A stretch of 64,000 bases of DNA from Stigmatella aurantiaca (GTDB lineage Bacteria > Myxococcota > Myxococcia > Myxococcales > Myxococcaceae): positions 1 through 64,000 of the forward strand of contig NZ_FOAP01000011.1 in the NCBI RefSeq assembly GCF_900109545.1. Reading direction: 5' to 3'. Of this stretch, positions 35,390 through 44,554 are shown one piece after another (within the stretch, counting starts at the first letter, position 1; each line of letters begins with the position of its first letter). Position numbers and translations under genes: made by a program. Under the pieces are notes generated by a model. That model saw only the letters and a program-made list of their open reading frames with translations, did no database searches and had not been told where the DNA came from.

Positions 35390-36711
35390 GAGCCGACCCA
35401 CCTCGGCAGAAGCTCCAGCTTGGCGGTCCCCTCGCCCTCCACGCGCCAGCAGTGTGCCGGCCGCGCGATGCCCTCGTCCGCGATGGCCGAAGTCACCGTG
35501 AAGGGGCAGACGCCGCGGTGCATGTCATGGCTCTCCCCGGACGCGGAGCGCACGGAGACATCGAAGAGGTAGTCGCCGGCCGTCAGCCCCACGCGCTCGA
35601 TGAGCAGCACCAGGGAGCCCTGCTTCGCCAGGGGCCGGGGCAAGGGCAGCGCCTCGGCCGCCGTGCTCGTCTGATACACGAGCATCCCATCGGTCCGCCG
35701 CAGCGCGACGACGAAGTCCGCGTCCTCCACGGACTGAAACGCCGTGAAGTCCAGGTGGAGCGAGAGCCCCTCCTCCGTATCCACCCGGGAGGTCTCCACG
35801 CCATCCCGGCGCGTCAGGCGCACGCCGGAGATCTTCAGCATGGCCGAGGCGTTGGAGGCGGGCTCCGCCGGGGCATCCAGCGAGGGCAAGGCCCCGCCAT
35901 CGGCGGCGATGGCCGCGGGCACCATCACCTGGAATTGCTCCTCGGCCAGCGCCACGGCACGGCGGTAGTCCTGGACGACTTCTTCCGGAGAGCCAAAGCG
36001 GCGGATGCGCCCCGCGTCGAGCCACGCGGCCGTGTCACACCACTTCTCGATGGTCAGCAGATCGTGCGTGACGAGGACGATGGTCTTCCCGGCCTTCTTG
36101 AACTCCATCATCTTCGCCATGCTCTTCTTGCCGAAGTGCTCGTCGCCCACGGCCAGAATCTCATCGACGATGAGGATGTCGGGGTCCACGTGGGTGGCCA
36201 CCGAGAAGGCCAGCCGCATGTACATGCCGCTGGAGTAGGTGCGCACCGGCTCGTCGACGAAGTCGCCCAGCTCGCTGAAGGCGACGATCTCGTCCATCCT
36301 CGCGCGCACCTCCGCCCGGGACATGCCCAGGATGATGCCGTTGATGAGGATGTTCTCCCGGCCCGAGAAGTCCGGGTGGAAGCCCGCCCCGAGATCCAAC
36401 AGCGCGGAGATCCGCCCGTTGATGTCGATGCTCCCCGAGGTGGGCGAGTAGATGCCCGTCATGAGCTTGAGCAGGGTGCTCTTCCCGGAGCCATTGCGGC
36501 CCAGGATGCCCACCGTCTTGCCCCGGGGAATCGTCAAATCGATGCCGCGCAGCGCCTCGATGAAGGTCTTCTCGCCCCGGTCCTTGCGGCCCATCATCCA
36601 GCGCACCAGCTCCGACTTGATCGTCGTGTACTCACGCCGGACGGTGCTCTTGCGGAAGCTCTTGACGACATTGCGGATGACGATGGCATCCCTGTTGTGT
36701 GTCTGGCTCAA
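35386..36711 (-). CDS. wzt: O-antigen/polysaccharide ABC exporter ATPase with C-terminal glycan-binding domain
   Basis: A 441-residue Wzt. The ATPase (about 1-255) has GRNGSGKST, TYSSGMYMRLAFSVA signature and ILIVDEILAVGDEHF. A C-terminal extension (about 290-441) matches the position of the Wzt carbohydrate-binding jelly-roll domain that recognises the capped end of a specific polysaccharide, so the glycan is probably finished at its non-reducing end before export. The start is TTG, overlapping the wzm stop as TTGA, with GGAGG four bases upstream. Confidence 0.92.
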   Translation of the reverse strand: MSQTHNRDAIVIRNVVKSFRKSTVRREYTTIKSELVRWMMGRKDRGEKTFIEALRGIDLTIPRGKTVGILGRNGSGKSTLLKLMTGIYSPTSGSIDINGRISALLDLGAGFHPDFSGRENILINGIILGMSRAEVRARMDEIVAFSELGDFVDEPVRTYSSGMYMRLAFSVATHVDPDILIVDEILAVGDEHFGKKSMAKMMEFKKAGKTIVLVTHDLLTIEKWCDTAAWLDAGRIRRFGSPEEVVQDYRRAVALAEEQFQVMVPAAIAADGGALPSLDAPAEPASNASAMLKISGVRLTRRDGVETSRVDTEEGLSLHLDFTAFQSVEDADFVVALRRTDGMLVYQTSTAAEALPLPRPLAKQGSLVLLIERVGLTAGDYLFDVSVRSASGESHDMHRGVCPFTVTSAIADEGIARPAHCWRVEGEGTAKLELLPRWVGS

Positions 36712-37487
36712 ACGACCTCCGCGAACTCCTCACGCCGCCGTTCGAAGATGCTGGAGGCCACCGCCAGCAGCACGAGCGCGATCCCCAACCACAGCAGCAG
36801 CGGCCCCAAGTCGGGCATCCGGTGCTCGTAAAAGATGGCCTGGTAGGACGTGACCATCACCGCCATGGGGTTGGCGAGAATGACCAGGGCCCGGAACCGG
36901 TCCGGCACCGTCTGCGCCTGGTAGAAGATGGGCGTGACGAAGAACCACATGGTCAGCAGGTTGACGACGATCTGCTGCAGGTCCCGGAACGTCACGTTGA
37001 TGGCGGAGATGAGGTAGGCCAGCCCCATCGTCACGCACAGCTGGATGAGCACCACGGCCGGAAAGAACAGCAGGTGCCAGGAGGGCCACCGCCCCAGGAA
37101 GAGCCCGAAGACGATGAGCAGCGGCACCGACAGCATGAAGTTGCACAGGTTGGTGACCACCACGGTGGCCGGCAGCACCTGGGCCGGAAAGCGCACCTTG
37201 GTGAGCAAGTCCCGGCGGTCGCTGATGGCGCTGGCCCCCGCGCCGATGGAGCTGGAGAACCAGATCCACGGCAGCAGCCCGACGAACATGAAGTACGGGT
37301 AGTGCTCGATGTTCTGGCGCATGTAGACCGAGAACAGGAGCGTGTAGACGGCCATCTGCAGCATCGGGTTGAGGAACGTCCACAAGAACCCGAGCACCGA
37401 GCCGCGGTACCGCGCTTTCAGCTCGCGCTGGGTCAGGCTGAGCAGCAGGCCCCGGTATTGGTAGAGTTCTCGGAGGTTACGCAACAT
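36708..37487 (-). CDS. wzm: O-antigen/polysaccharide ABC exporter permease
   Basis: A 259-residue ABC-2 type permease with six transmembrane helices: RELKARYRGSVLGFLWTFLNPMLQM at the N-terminus, ISAINVTFRDLQQIV and the NPM segment near the end are typical of Wzm/RfbA permeases. First gene of the seven-gene heptose/export operon. No strong ribosome site is visible before its ATG. A perfect 10-bp hairpin lies in the DNA upstream. Confidence 0.93.
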   Translation of the reverse strand: MLRNLRELYQYRGLLLSLTQRELKARYRGSVLGFLWTFLNPMLQMAVYTLLFSVYMRQNIEHYPYFMFVGLLPWIWFSSSIGAGASAISDRRDLLTKVRFPAQVLPATVVVTNLCNFMLSVPLLIVFGLFLGRWPSWHLLFFPAVVLIQLCVTMGLAYLISAINVTFRDLQQIVVNLLTMWFFVTPIFYQAQTVPDRFRALVILANPMAVMVTSYQAIFYEHRMPDLGPLLLWLGIALVLLAVASSIFERRREEFAEVV

Positions 37488-37894
37488 GCGGCAGTATCCC
37501 TACACCAGAAGGCCGGCTGGCCATAAGCGTCGCAGCGCCACCAGGACAGGCAAGCTCCGCCGAGCCTCCAACCCCTTCCCGCTCCTCAACCTGCCAAGCC
37601 TGAGGGAACAACGCTCCGGGGGCCAGACCCCACCCGAAGGCGCGCGCACCCTAGGGGAAAGCCCTGGGAGCGTCAACACGCTCCCAGCCCGCCTCCAGCG
37701 CCGAAAGCCCTCCAGGGTCCGCGCCCGCCTTCACGCAGCGTGAGGCCCAGCGCCTGCCTTAAGGGGGCGTCATCGTTGGATTTTTCCGTTGCACTTCCAA
37801 GCGATGGACAGGTCCCCGTTCTTCGGTGGATCCTCGGTTGTCAGGTCCGGGCCTTCGCGCGCCGGGCTCTTCTTCATCCAGGTGACGGGACGCC
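37488..37894. other. 407-bp divergent intergenic region
   Basis: The only gene-free stretch above 300 bases. It separates wzm (minus) from the acyl-AMP ligase gene (plus) and must hold both promoters. I see one perfect hairpin (37664-37687) and an AT-richer patch around 37768-37800; no convincing coding frame, tRNA or strong promoter could be found. Confidence 0.7.
37664..37687. promoter_or_regulatory. Perfect 10-bp inverted repeat upstream of wzm
   Basis: CTGGGAGCGT-caac-ACGCTCCCAG. On the minus strand the loop and right arm contain TTGACG, followed after 17 bases by TAGGGT, a possible but poor promoter. The repeat could be an operator or a hairpin in the wzm leader; since the flanking genes diverge it does not terminate either. 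Confidence 0.45.
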
Positions 37895-40800
37895 GTGAAA
37901 GAACACGTACACTCCCCGGCAAGCGGCGGGGCCCGCCTCGTGTGGAAGGAGGCGAGAACGTTTGCGGACATCCTCCGCCGCCGCGCGGCAGACCAGGGCT
38001 CGGCCCCCGCGTTCACCTTCCTGGGCGCGCAGCCCTCCGAGGACGTCACCCTCACGTACGCCGAGCTGGACACGCGCGCCCGGGCCATCGCCGCGGAGCT
38101 GAACGGGCGGGGGCTCGCGGGCCAGCGCGTCCTGGTCTCCCTGCCCCCGGGCCCCACCTCCGTCGCCAGCTTCTTTGGCTGCCTGTACGCGGGCGCGATC
38201 GCCGTGCCCGTGCCCTCCCCGCTGTTCGGCTCGCCCCAGCAGGGGCCTGGGCAGATGGCCACCCTGGCCATGGACTCCGGGGCCGCGGCGGCGCTCGTCG
38301 CCGGCCAGCGGCCCGCGGAGGGCCAGCGGCTGACCATCGAGGGGCTCGCGGGCCACATCGATCTCATCGCCGCCGAGGCCATCTCCGGGCCGCCCCCCGC
38401 CGACTGGCATCCGCCCGTGGTGGACACGCGCGCCATCGCGTTTCTCCAGTACACGGCCGGCACCCTGGGCGCCCCCAAGGGGGTGCGCGTCACCCACGCC
38501 AACCTCCTGGACAACTGCGAGGCGCTGCGGCGATCGCTGGGCCACACCTTCACCGATAAAATCCTCCTCTGGCTGCCCAGCCACCAGGGCCTGGGGCTGC
38601 TGGAGGGCGTGCTCCAGCCCCTGTACGCCGGCGTGCACTGCGTGCTCATGCCGGCGCAGTCCTTCTTCCAGCGGCCGGGGCGCTGGCTGGAGGCCATCTC
38701 CGCCCACGGCGCGACGGTCAGCGGCGCGCCGAACTTCGCCTATGAGCTGTGCGTGCGCTCGGTGAGCGAGGCGGAGCGGGCCAAGCTGGACCTGAGCCGC
38801 TGGCGCGTCGCCTTCTCCAGCATGGAGCAGGTGCGCGCCGAGACGCTGGAGCGCTTCGCGGAGCACTTCGGCCCGTGCGGCTTCCAGGCCAAGGCCTTCC
38901 GCCCCCTGTACGGGCTGGCCGAGTCCACGTTCCTCATCTCCAGCTCCAAGTCCGACGCAGGCGCCACCGTGCGCGGGGTGGCCGTGGACGCGCTGGCCCA
39001 GCAGCGCATCACCGAACGGCCGGGCGCGGCCACGAAGCTGGTGAGCAGTGGGTCCGCGGCGAGCGTCCAGGTGCTCATCGTGGACCCGATCACCCGCGCG
39101 GTGCGCGGCGAGCAGGAGATTGGGGAGATCTGGGTGTCCGGCCTGAGCGTGGCCGATGGCTACTGGGGCCGGGTGGGCACCACGGAAGAGGTGTTCCGCG
39201 GGCGGCTCGCGGGCACGGCCTCCGCGGGCCGCGCCTTCCTGCGCACGGGAGACCTTGGCGCGAGCGTGGGTGGAGACCTGTATGTCACCGGGCGGCTCCG
39301 GGACGTCATCATCTGGCAGGGCCAGGAGCTGCGGCTGCAGGATCTCGAGTTCGACGTGGAGTCGAGCCATCCCGCCCTGGTGCCCGGCAGCTGTGTGGCG
39401 GCGGCCTCCAAGCAGGGACGCAACGAGGAGCTCACGCTGATCGCCGAGGTGCTCCCCTCCGAGCCGGAGCCGGTGGGCGCGGACGCCCGCAAGCGGCAGC
39501 AGGACATCATCGAGGCCATCCACCGCCGCGTGAACCTGCGCCACGGGGTGACGCCCCGGGACGTCGTGCTCGTGCGGGCCTACTCCCTGCCCCGCTCCTC
39601 CACGGGCCGGGTCTCCCGCTCCGCCACGCGGGCCCTGCATCAGGCCTCCGGCCTCAAATCATTGACCCAACCCCAGGACGAGGATCGCCCTGCCCCTGCC
39701 CAGGCCGAGCCCACCCTCTCCCCGGGGCGCGAATCCGCCTGGAAGGGGCCGCTGGACCGGCTCCCCCTGACGCCCGCGCTCTACGCGGTCCATGATCCAG
39801 CACGCGGGCTCCAGGGCCGGACCGGGGCCTGCCGGGTGTTCGAGCTGCCCGTGGGCACCGAGGCCTTCCATGCGGAGGAGGCGCTCCACGCGGTGTGGGC
39901 CGCCCACGAGCCGCTGCGCCTGCGCTATGCGCGGCTGGGAGCCGAGGGCCCGTCCGGCTGGGCCGCGCTCATCGCGCCCGAGAAGGAGCCCGTTCCCCTG
40001 ACGCGGATCGATCTCGCGTCTCGCACGGACGTGGAGTGCTGGCCCACCGTCGAGGCCATGGCCCGGAAGCTGGGCGCGGAGGTGGGCCGGTGCTCGGGAG
40101 CGCTGGCCACGTTCGTCTTCTGCGCCCGGGGCGACAAGGCAGCCCCATGGCTCATGGCGATCTGCCACCCGTCGCTGATGGATGAGTCCTCGTGGCGGAT
40201 CCTCGCCTCGGACCTGGCGGATGCGTGTGAGCAGGCACGGCTGCGAGGGCGCGTGAGGCTGGCGCCCCAGAGCGGCTCCCTGATGGGGTGGGCGCAGCAG
40301 CTCGCCACGGAGGTCCGGCTGCCCCGGACCGTCCAGGAGGCCCGCACGCACTGGCTCAAGGCCTCCCCCGCCTCCGAGGCGGCTTCCCCCTCGCCCGGTA
40401 CATCGGGCGCCCCCGCGCCCAGCGCGCAGGCCACCGCGGACGCGGCCTCGCTCCAGCGGGCCGCCACCCTGCTTGATGTCTCCCGGGAGGCGTTGCTGCT
40501 GACGGCGTGCTCGCTTGCCTTCGCGGCGCACACCCAGCGCGCCTCGGTGCGGGTCAGCCTGGAGCAGAGCGCGCGGGGCACCAGCCTCTACCGGGTGGAC
40601 ACCTCGCGCATGCTGGGCAACCTCCACTATGCGTTCCCCACGCTCGTGGCCGTGGAGCCGGGCGCGGTCCCGGAGAAGCTGGCGCGGCGGCTCCACCTCC
40701 AGCTCCTGGAAGCGCCGCTGGAGGGCCTCGCCTACGAGGGCCTGCGGACCTACGGCGAGGATCGCTCGCTCGCCGACGCGCTCACCGCCTTGCCCGTGCC

Positions 40801-41116
40801 TGACTTCGGCCTGCACCTGGTGGATGAGGGCGCCCCCTCCAGCCGTGGCACCCTGCACACCCTGGCCCTGTTCGATGATGGGCCCTGGCCGGGCACGGGG
40901 GCCATCCCCCTGCGCGTGGAGGCCCGGCTGTCCGCGGAACAGGCCCAGTTGCTCTGGCACGGCCGCACGGCCGACGGCGAGCTGCTGAGCACGCTGGCGA
41001 AGCTCACCGAGCAGGTGCTGCGCGGGCTCTGCACCCAGGTGGAGAATCTCAAGGCCACGCCCCCGGCGGGACTCGGCGCGGCCCGGGCCGGTCCTCCCCA
41101 GACGCGCTCCCACTGA
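37895..41116 (+). CDS. Fatty acyl-AMP ligase fused to a degenerate condensation-like domain
   Basis: A 1073-residue protein. Residues about 20-600 are a fatty acyl-AMP ligase: LQYTAGTLGAPKGV at 185-198 (Ala where most have Ser), FRPLYGLAEST, RTGDLG, and a late KxG-type end (SSTGRVSR). Residues about 640-1060 resemble an NRPS condensation fold (RLPLTPALYAVHD start), but its HHxxxDG is CHPSLMDE (Cys757, His758, Asp763). There is no carrier domain. GTG start with GGGA upstream. Probably activates a fatty acid for an unlinked carrier; its partners are not in the window. Confidence 0.75.
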   Translation: MKEHVHSPASGGARLVWKEARTFADILRRRAADQGSAPAFTFLGAQPSEDVTLTYAELDTRARAIAAELNGRGLAGQRVLVSLPPGPTSVASFFGCLYAGAIAVPVPSPLFGSPQQGPGQMATLAMDSGAAAALVAGQRPAEGQRLTIEGLAGHIDLIAAEAISGPPPADWHPPVVDTRAIAFLQYTAGTLGAPKGVRVTHANLLDNCEALRRSLGHTFTDKILLWLPSHQGLGLLEGVLQPLYAGVHCVLMPAQSFFQRPGRWLEAISAHGATVSGAPNFAYELCVRSVSEAERAKLDLSRWRVAFSSMEQVRAETLERFAEHFGPCGFQAKAFRPLYGLAESTFLISSSKSDAGATVRGVAVDALAQQRITERPGAATKLVSSGSAASVQVLIVDPITRAVRGEQEIGEIWVSGLSVADGYWGRVGTTEEVFRGRLAGTASAGRAFLRTGDLGASVGGDLYVTGRLRDVIIWQGQELRLQDLEFDVESSHPALVPGSCVAAASKQGRNEELTLIAEVLPSEPEPVGADARKRQQDIIEAIHRRVNLRHGVTPRDVVLVRAYSLPRSSTGRVSRSATRALHQASGLKSLTQPQDEDRPAPAQAEPTLSPGRESAWKGPLDRLPLTPALYAVHDPARGLQGRTGACRVFELPVGTEAFHAEEALHAVWAAHEPLRLRYARLGAEGPSGWAALIAPEKEPVPLTRIDLASRTDVECWPTVEAMARKLGAEVGRCSGALATFVFCARGDKAAPWLMAICHPSLMDESSWRILASDLADACEQARLRGRVRLAPQSGSLMGWAQQLATEVRLPRTVQEARTHWLKASPASEAASPSPGTSGAPAPSAQATADAASLQRAATLLDVSREALLLTACSLAFAAHTQRASVRVSLEQSARGTSLYRVDTSRMLGNLHYAFPTLVAVEPGAVPEKLARRLHLQLLEAPLEGLAYEGLRTYGEDRSLADALTALPVPDFGLHLVDEGAPSSRGTLHTLALFDDGPWPGTGAIPLRVEARLSAEQAQLLWHGRTADGELLSTLAKLTEQVLRGLCTQVENLKATPPAGLGAARAGPPQTRSH

Positions 41117-41135
41117 GCCGCTCCTGCCGGGGCGC

Positions 41136-42998
41136 TCAGCGCACCTGGCAACGGCGGGCCCGGAGGAGCGCTGCCAGCAGCAGTCCCCCCCAGGCAGCGC
41201 CCAAGGGCCCCGTGGCCGCGGCACACCCTCCGGCTTTGCGCTCGTCGGCCGGTGAATCCTCGGGGGGCCCGTCTTCGCCCGGCGTCTCCTCCGGAGGGAC
41301 ACCCGGCGTGGGCCCTCCCGGGTCTGGAGGCACGGCCATGGCCTTCACGGTATGGCGGGCCACCGTGAACTCGTTGTCGCGCTGGGTACTCCGGAGCGAC
41401 ACCTGGCCCAAATCCACCATGGAGGGAGCCCCGGCGCGGAAGGCGTAGTTCTCCGCCAGGAGCACTTCCGGGAGGCCAGGAGGGGTGAGCCACACGCTGT
41501 AGCGCTGGGCGGGCAGGTCCACCACCATGCGCACGTGGTACGTCTGGTGAGCGGTATAGGGCACCGGGTTCGCCGCCGCGTAGGCCGCCCCATTCCGCGC
41601 GTCGAACACCCCACTGGGGTTGAGGCGCACGCTGATGGGCAGATCCTCATAAGAGGACACCTGGGCCGCGCTGCCCACGTAGCCCATCACGCCATCAACG
41701 GCCGGGCCATGGGGCGTGACGTCGAACTCCACCGTGAGCACGCCGGTGTTCCCCGTTCCCAGGGAGTACAGGCTCCCGGCGAACGCACGCTTCGAGTGCC
41801 AGCCCGCCTCGCCGCCCGGAGGAGGCTGCTGCTGCCGGTACCGCATCAGCGCTTCGAGGAAGTAGTAGTCCCCGTAGACGAGCCCCACGTCCACCTCGTG
41901 CCCCGCGGGCAGATGCCCCACGCCGTGCAGCAGGATGCCCGCATTGCGTGTCCCAGCGGCCAGGTACGCCGGCGAAGTGAGGCTCTCCAGCATGCGGACG
42001 GCGGCGGACTGATAGCGCGCGCGCTGGACCGGGTCCTCCACGAAGCGGTGGAGTTCCAGCAGCGCGGAGGCCGCCGCCGCGGCCGCCGACGAGTCCTTGC
42101 GTTGCTCCGGCGCATCGAAGTCCCAGTTGGGCACGAAGTCCCCGGGCAGCCGGTTCAGGTAGGCATCGGTCACCTTCCGCGCGGCCTCCAGCATGCGCGG
42201 ATCCTGGGTGTACCGATAGGCCAGGGTGAAGCCGTACATGGCCCACGCCTGACCCCGCGTCCAGGTGGAGCCGTCCGCATACCCCTGGTACGTCTCCTTC
42301 GAGAGGATGGCGCCCGACACCGGATCATAATCCACGACGTGGAAGGTGCTCCCATCCGGGCGGACGAGATCCTCCCACGTGCGCAGCGCATGGTGGAGCG
42401 CCATGTCCTTCCACTCGGGCGGCCCACCGTTCTCCGCGGCCCAGAAGAGCAGCTCCAGGTTCACCATCGTGTCGATGACGGTGGGCAGGTGCCAGTCCGG
42501 GTTCCAGTCACAGGTGTTGATGACCCCCACCTTCGCGTCATAGCGAGCCGCCAGCGAGCGTGCGGCCTCCAGCAGGATGTCCCGGTAGTACGGCTCTCCT
42601 GTCAGCCGGTACGCGTGGCCATAGCTGGGGATGAACTTGAAGCCCAGGTCATGCGTCTGGGTGTTCCCCTTCTGCACTTCCAGGGCCCGCGTCCAATCCC
42701 CGGCGAGCGTCTTCCACGAGGCCTCGCCGGTCAGCTCGTACAGAATCCAGAGTTCCCCGGGGAAGAAGCCCTGAGTCCAGCCGGTCATGTCCGTGGCAGG
42801 TGTCGTCTGGAGGGTCCCATCCGGCGGGGTGCTCTTCGGGTACTGGCCCACTGGGAGCTGCGCCCCCATCCGCGCCAGCTGCTGCTGGGAGAACTGGAGG
42901 GCACGCGCCACATCCGCATCCTCCAGCGCCAGGGCAGAGCCCGCCACGAGCAGGCCGAGGAGCAAGCCCACGCCTCGCATCTGAATCCTGCCCCCCAT
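41136..42998 (-). CDS. Secreted GH88-like glycoside hydrolase with MYXO-CTERM-like tail
   Basis: A 620-residue protein with a signal peptide (GLLLGLLVAGSALA). The catalytic part (about 20-380) matches the family 88 unsaturated glucuronyl hydrolase alpha/alpha barrel: WTQGFFPGELWILYELT, HDLGFKFIPSYGHAYRLTG, TVIDTMVNLELLFWA, and STWTRGQAWAMYGF. A beta-rich domain follows, then a Pro/Glu linker and a Gly-Cys, hydrophobic, Arg tail of MYXO-CTERM type. ATG 42998 has AGGAGG five bases upstream. Cleaves unsaturated uronides from polysaccharide lyase products if active. Confidence 0.85.
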   Translation of the reverse strand: MGGRIQMRGVGLLLGLLVAGSALALEDADVARALQFSQQQLARMGAQLPVGQYPKSTPPDGTLQTTPATDMTGWTQGFFPGELWILYELTGEASWKTLAGDWTRALEVQKGNTQTHDLGFKFIPSYGHAYRLTGEPYYRDILLEAARSLAARYDAKVGVINTCDWNPDWHLPTVIDTMVNLELLFWAAENGGPPEWKDMALHHALRTWEDLVRPDGSTFHVVDYDPVSGAILSKETYQGYADGSTWTRGQAWAMYGFTLAYRYTQDPRMLEAARKVTDAYLNRLPGDFVPNWDFDAPEQRKDSSAAAAAASALLELHRFVEDPVQRARYQSAAVRMLESLTSPAYLAAGTRNAGILLHGVGHLPAGHEVDVGLVYGDYYFLEALMRYRQQQPPPGGEAGWHSKRAFAGSLYSLGTGNTGVLTVEFDVTPHGPAVDGVMGYVGSAAQVSSYEDLPISVRLNPSGVFDARNGAAYAAANPVPYTAHQTYHVRMVVDLPAQRYSVWLTPPGLPEVLLAENYAFRAGAPSMVDLGQVSLRSTQRDNEFTVARHTVKAMAVPPDPGGPTPGVPPEETPGEDGPPEDSPADERKAGGCAAATGPLGAAWGGLLLAALLRARRCQVR

Positions 42999-43130
42999 GT
43001 CCACCTCCTGGCGCACCTCCCGGACGAGGGAGGGCCATTGATGGGAAATAAGCATCCTCCCCTCCCGGATCAGCGGCAGCGTTCAGGAGTGAATGCTTCT
43101 CTGTAGACTGGCCCCTTCCGAGGTGCACCC

Positions 43131-44372
43131 ATGAACCGTTGTTTGCTCGCTGTGTTCCTTCTTCTCCTCTCGGTCCCCCTCCCCGGCCACGCGCAGGAGA
43201 AGAAGGAGGTCGACCTGCAGATCTGGTACGGGTACAGGGCTGCCGAGCGGACTGCCCTGGAGCAGGCCGTGGCCGCCTACAACAAGGCCCGGGCAGGCAC
43301 GGGCGTGAAGGCCACCCTGCGCAACATTCCGTCGGATGCCTTCACGGACAAGATCAGCGCCGCCGTGCCCCGGGGGGTGGGACCCGATGTCTTCATCTTT
43401 CCCCAGGACCGGCTGGGCGGCTGGGTCGAGAGCGGCAACATCCTCGAGCCCCTCGACTTCTTCCTGGACGAGCCCCTCCGCAAGCGCTTCCTCCCCGCCA
43501 CCCTGGAGGCCATGACGTACCGGGGCTCCGTCTACGCCCTGCCCCTGAACTTCAAGGTCCTCACGCTCATCTACAACAAGAAGCTCCTGCCCAAGCCCCC
43601 GCGGACCACGAAGGAGCTGGTGGAGACCTGCGCCAAGCTGCCCGGGAAGAAGGAGGACAGCACGTGCCTCGTCTACCCGTACACGGACTTCTACTACCAC
43701 GGGGCCTTGATGAACGCCTTCGGGGGACGGGTGTTCGACCCCGGCCCGAAGCCCCGGCTGGATGCGCCCGAGAACGTGAAGGCGCTGGAGCTGCTGATGC
43801 GCTGGGTGGACAAGGACAAGCTCCTTCCGCCCGAGCCCTCCACGGCGCTGACCACCTCGCTGTTCAACACGGGCAAGGCGGCGATGGTGTTCTCCGGCCC
43901 GTGGTTCCTCGGCGAGGTGTCCCCGAACATCGACTACGGCCTGGCGCTGCTGCCCACCGTGGATGAGGCCGGGGGCAAGCCGATGCGCCCGTGGATGACG
44001 GTGGAGGGCGTCGCCGTGGCCGCGCCGTCGAAGCACAAGGAACAGGCGTTCGACTTCGTGAACTTCCTCACGGGCCCCGAGGGCGAGCGGATCATGGCGG
44101 TGGTGGGCCGCCAGAACCCCGCGCTGCAGCAGTCCTACGACGAGCCCGCGATCGCGCAGGATCCCCTCCTGAAGGCGTTCCGCGCCCAGGCGGAGTTCGC
44201 CGTGCCGCTGCCCAACCTGGCGGAGATGACGATGGTCTGGTCCCCGATGACCAGCGCCATGAACGCCATCGCACGCAAGGCCGCTTCGCCCAAGGCGGCC
44301 CTGCAAGAGGCCCAGAAGTCAGTCCAGCGGGACGTGGAGGGCCTGCGCGGCAAGCGGTCCCCCACCCCGTAG
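43131..44372 (+). CDS. Sugar ABC transporter substrate-binding protein (MalE-like)
   Basis: A 413-residue periplasmic binding protein with a signal peptide (VFLLLLSVPLPGHA). It follows the MalE cluster: LQIWYGYRAAE, GPDVFIFPQDRLGGWVESG, LPLNFKVLTLIYNK, MVFSGPWFLGE, and VNFLTGPEGERIM. Probably binds maltose/maltodextrin or a similar oligosaccharide. No ABC permease or ATPase gene is adjacent, so it is either an orphan or works with a remote transporter. Confidence 0.88.
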   Translation: MNRCLLAVFLLLLSVPLPGHAQEKKEVDLQIWYGYRAAERTALEQAVAAYNKARAGTGVKATLRNIPSDAFTDKISAAVPRGVGPDVFIFPQDRLGGWVESGNILEPLDFFLDEPLRKRFLPATLEAMTYRGSVYALPLNFKVLTLIYNKKLLPKPPRTTKELVETCAKLPGKKEDSTCLVYPYTDFYYHGALMNAFGGRVFDPGPKPRLDAPENVKALELLMRWVDKDKLLPPEPSTALTTSLFNTGKAAMVFSGPWFLGEVSPNIDYGLALLPTVDEAGGKPMRPWMTVEGVAVAAPSKHKEQAFDFVNFLTGPEGERIMAVVGRQNPALQQSYDEPAIAQDPLLKAFRAQAEFAVPLPNLAEMTMVWSPMTSAMNAIARKAASPKAALQEAQKSVQRDVEGLRGKRSPTP

Positions 44373-44554
44373 TGCCATGCGGACCCGGCGGGGATCCACG
44401 CAAGGGTTCCCCTGGAGATGGGATCAGCCGTCATGGCGTTGTCCCCGTAAACCTGTGACGTGATTCATAGGCGATGGGCGCTCAACCGCAGAGCATGGAG
44501 TCACAGCGGGGAAAACCTAGAGAGGCGTGGCCACTTCTTGAGGGAAGAGCAGCC

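Noticed and set aside
44430-44460. Possible sigma54 promoter before the hybrid kinase
   Set aside because: TGGCGTTG lacks the second GC block at the required spacing.
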